NCBI GenBank assembly: GCA_018398765.1
Contig: JAHBMJ010004247.1
Span: 1 to 55,000 of the forward strand
DNA from: Chromera velia
Lineage: Eukaryota > Sar > Chromeraceae
Length of the DNA: 55,000 nt
Reading direction: 5' to 3'
Under the pieces are notes generated by a model. It did no database searches, had not been told where the DNA came from, and saw only the letters and a list, made by a program, of their open reading frames with translations. The translations under genes were made by a program, and so were the position numbers. Positions 52,747 through 55,000 of the stretch are shown piece after piece (the first letter of the stretch is position 1; the number at the start of each line of letters is the position of its first letter).

Positions 52747-53973
52747 TTAAAAGGCTGTCTCAAGACGTACAAGCTCTTCAGTCTCAACTCTCAGACCATC
52801 TTCAACCACAACGGCCTCATGAACCCAAAAAAAAATGCCACTGATCGGAATGTTGTCTAATTGAGGCATACATGAACCGCGCATTATCAAAGGAGAAAAA
52901 ACAACAGCATTAGAATTTTTACTTGCTGAAACGGCAGTCGATTCATATGAAATTACATGGGCAGACAGATGCTTGTTTTCGACAATGTGTGCAACTCAAG
53001 ACAACCCAATACTCCTCCCTTTTTTTGTAATAGGATGTTTGTCACTTGGGTCAACTAGGTCAATGACTTTTGAAATGTACCATTCATTCCTGTCTCTCCC
53101 CTCCCACTTGCATGCAACGACATCACCAATGCCAATGCTGTATTTACCTCCATGGGGCATAGCATGCTTCAAGAGAGGACGTCTCATATTTTGAGTTTAT
53201 CTGTCTGCTACCAACTTTTCATCTCTTAGAAGCATGCAAGTAGAAGACAATAAAATGCATCTACGATGAGAATATAGAACGCTCACTCTTCCGTTTTTCT
53301 TTCCTTCTTTCTGTTCTTCTGGAGTCGGAGTCTGACTTTCAATCTGCTCATACAAAGCATTCTCTCCTCTGAAAATATTTATATTGGCTTCCAGAACCGC
53401 AGCGGCACCACGCATTTCTTCTTCCTCTTCTTCACTTTCGCTGTTACCTTCCAAAGAACTAGCAGCTGCAGAGCTGCTCGATGACAGCTGGATACCTTCC
53501 TGAGTTACACCTGACTCACTGTTGCTCCTAACACTGCTGTCCACAACCTTAATGACATCATCGTCATCCTTCAAGTCAACACAACCGACTTTTTGCAAAT
53601 TAACAAGAGCTGACCAGCCGTTGTAGCTCAGCAGATTCGTGTGGTCAAGCGGCTGTTTTCTGTTCCCCCCTCTGGGACCTCCCCCAGAAATTGTCACCTT
53701 AACCTTACTTCCCAGGTTGGTCCAGATAGAAGTATCAAGCTTGTTGATCAACTTACACGCTTTTGTATGGCCGGCATCCATCGCAGTCTTGATCTTCTCA
53801 TCTGTGAAGCAAGAGCAGGTCTCTCCCTTCACCCAGAGTTTTGGCAGATCCCCTCTCGACTTGCGAGTCGTGTGGCTCTTTTCATATAAAATGCTGCCCC
53901 CCTTTTCATTTTCATACTCCTTCCGCCTCTTGCCTCCCCTGATAGAGACTGCTGCAGGACAGGTGCATTCCAT
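52747..53973 (-). pseudogene. 409-codon gene with two in-frame stops, barrel-like motif
   Basis: From ATG at 53973 one frame runs to TAA at 52747-52749, interrupted only by TAA at 53197-53199 and TGA at 52996-52998. Sequence between and after the stops still looks coding in the same frame. The N-terminal part is basic with clustered Cys (ECTCPAAV, ETCSCFTDEK). The middle has a DDDD patch, then polyserine and an EEEEEE run. The C-terminal part shows YSIGIGDVVACKWEGRDRNEWYISKVIDL, resembling a Tudor/chromo-type barrel (shown only in part), and ends VRLETAF. No family is named. It could be a transposon-encoded or a host protein. Codon usage is natural throughout. Confidence 0.55.
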
Positions 53974-53974
53974 A

Positions 53975-54510
53975 GGTGGGCGACGTGGGAGGGGCAGCGA
54001 CCAGCATGAGACGACCGACACCAGGATCGTAGTCCCAAAGAAGAAGGTGGTCGAGGATGTGATCGCAAAGAACATTAGCAACCTCAAGCCCCTGAAGAAA
54101 TCCCAGAAAGTTTCCTTTGACCCCGCAAAGGACTGCGAGATCGTAGAGCTCCATGCGTACGACGAAAGAGAGGATCCAACCTCTTCAAAGGGGTGGTGTC
54201 TGGTCAGAGTCAAGTGCGGTGTCTGCACTCTGGCCTCCGAGTCAGAGAACGACTGCATATAGAAGTGTTGGTAGACCGGGAAGGCAATGAGGATGCAGAA
54301 ATTCGAGGGACCCATCCTCTCCACACATGCAGAGGACGTAGCCCAGCAGACCCTGCCCTCGAAGGGTGCGTCCAAAGCAAAGAATGACACTCTAGCTAAC
54401 TCCAGCCGGGGGGTCCGGGAGGAAGGGGTTGACGCAGACAAACGAGAATACGTCTCCCAAGTCTGCGAAGGCTGTACTCAAGGATGACACCAACGGCCAT
54501 GGCAAGTAAA
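53975..54510 (+). CDS. Coding fragment, Lys-rich, 5' part missing
   Basis: The + strand reads GGRRGRGSDQHETTDTR, then VVPKKKVVEDVIAKN, then SFDPAKDCEIVELHAYDERED, then CLVRVKCGVCTLAS up to TAG at 54260-54262, with strong G/C-ending codons. Further coding-like frames follow in shifted phase: HAEDVAQQTLPSKG, and TQTNENTSPKSAKAVLKDD ending TAA at 54508-54510. One or two short introns (possible acceptors ATGCAG near 54333 and CTCCAG near 54404) may join them. There is no ATG at the left end; the frame meets the start of the opposite-strand pseudogene within 2 bp. The product is unknown. Confidence 0.45.
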
Positions 54511-55000
54511 GTTTGTTTCCTAGTTTATTTCTCTCAGTTTCTCTCTTTTATTTATGTATTAAGAGGGCATCAAAAGCAAAGAATCGTTTTCTGCATCTCT
54601 CACTGTCTTATGACAAGCCGTTCTTCATCTGCTTTTGCTTTTGACAAAGCTTAGCCCTTCATTAATTTTGTGTCTGCCTCATCGCATACATGCCCCTTTG
54701 TTGCATCGATCATTAATAAAAGATAGATCCCTATTGCCCTGGGCTAAGCCCCCGCCTCGTTTCATCTGTTTGGCCATTGTTTTTGAGTTCGTGCAGGGAC
54801 CGGTTCAATTCATTCTGCTTCATTTAACCGTCTGAGACTGACTGAGATCATTTTAGTCATTTGTCTGGTCATGCATGACTCTGATTGACCGTCATACATG
54901 AGTCTGATCAATCATAGAGAGATGCATCATCAGTTGAGAGCTTGGTTTAGATGGTTCAAGCCCGGTTCTCATGGTTTTGATTGGGTTCCTTCTAGTTCAG
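54511..55000. other. Right flank without recognised gene
   Basis: Nothing coding is seen. Short CATGACTCTGATTGACC and CATGAGTCTGATCAATC repeats occur near 54870-54920. Confidence 0.35.

Noticed and set aside
53974-54441. Extension of the - strand frame upstream of 53973
   Set aside because: It is hydrophobic and antisense to a + strand frame with much more natural composition and codons.

Overview
The window is eukaryotic nuclear DNA, most likely from a unicellular alga or other protist. It has GT-AG introns in small exons, universal stop codons, many microsatellites and several eukaryote-only retroelement classes. A chromerid-type alveolate alga is my guess from the general look of the sequence; nothing seen proves it. 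There are no bacterial operons, rRNA genes, intact tRNA genes or CRISPR arrays.

Almost everything is transposon DNA, mostly decayed and repeatedly nested. From left to right: (1) 547-13336, a region bounded by two ~727-bp LTRs. It holds a broken chromodomain-bearing Ty3/gypsy pol gene on the + strand (2195-5185), a pair of ~460-bp direct repeats (5487-5944, 8858-9319) and stretches with weak exon-like signals. Its right LTR carries a 563-bp hAT-like MITE with an 8-bp target duplication. (2) 13337-18780, gag-like debris and three inverted-repeat elements: 14256-16278, a 200-bp palindrome inside it, and an AT-rich fold-back at 16667-18110 that itself holds a retroelement fragment. (3) 18926-31183, a - strand Ty1/copia element with 237-bp LTRs. 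Its pol gene is split between reverse transcriptase and RNase H by a nested Penelope-like element (19939-26129) with pseudo-LTRs. (4) 31184-38700, quieter DNA with a probable host gene for a secreted cysteine-rich repeat protein (34517-35667, - strand) and a GC-rich inverted repeat. (5) 38704-39102, a small two-exon + strand gene. (6) 39278-43866, a second hAT-like copy broken by a 4.17-kb TIR element that contains a ~900-bp GGAA purine tract, minisatellites and exon-like repeats. (7) 44548-52210, a - strand LINE with APE-type endonuclease, reverse transcriptase, Cys/His knuckle and C-terminal RNase H, ending in a (CT)n tail and followed by a 5'-truncated second copy. (8) 52747-54510, a - strand pseudogene head to head with a + strand coding fragment.

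The most interesting signal is the Penelope-like element. Its GIY-YIG endonuclease lies upstream of the reverse transcriptase and is joined to it through a CxC motif. This is the permuted order described for Naiad/Chlamys-type elements, not the canonical C-terminal endonuclease order. A second pattern is that catalytic aspartates in the gypsy RT and in the copia protease, integrase and RT all read as asparagine. Together with TGG-to-stop changes this points to G-to-A-biased decay on the coding strand.
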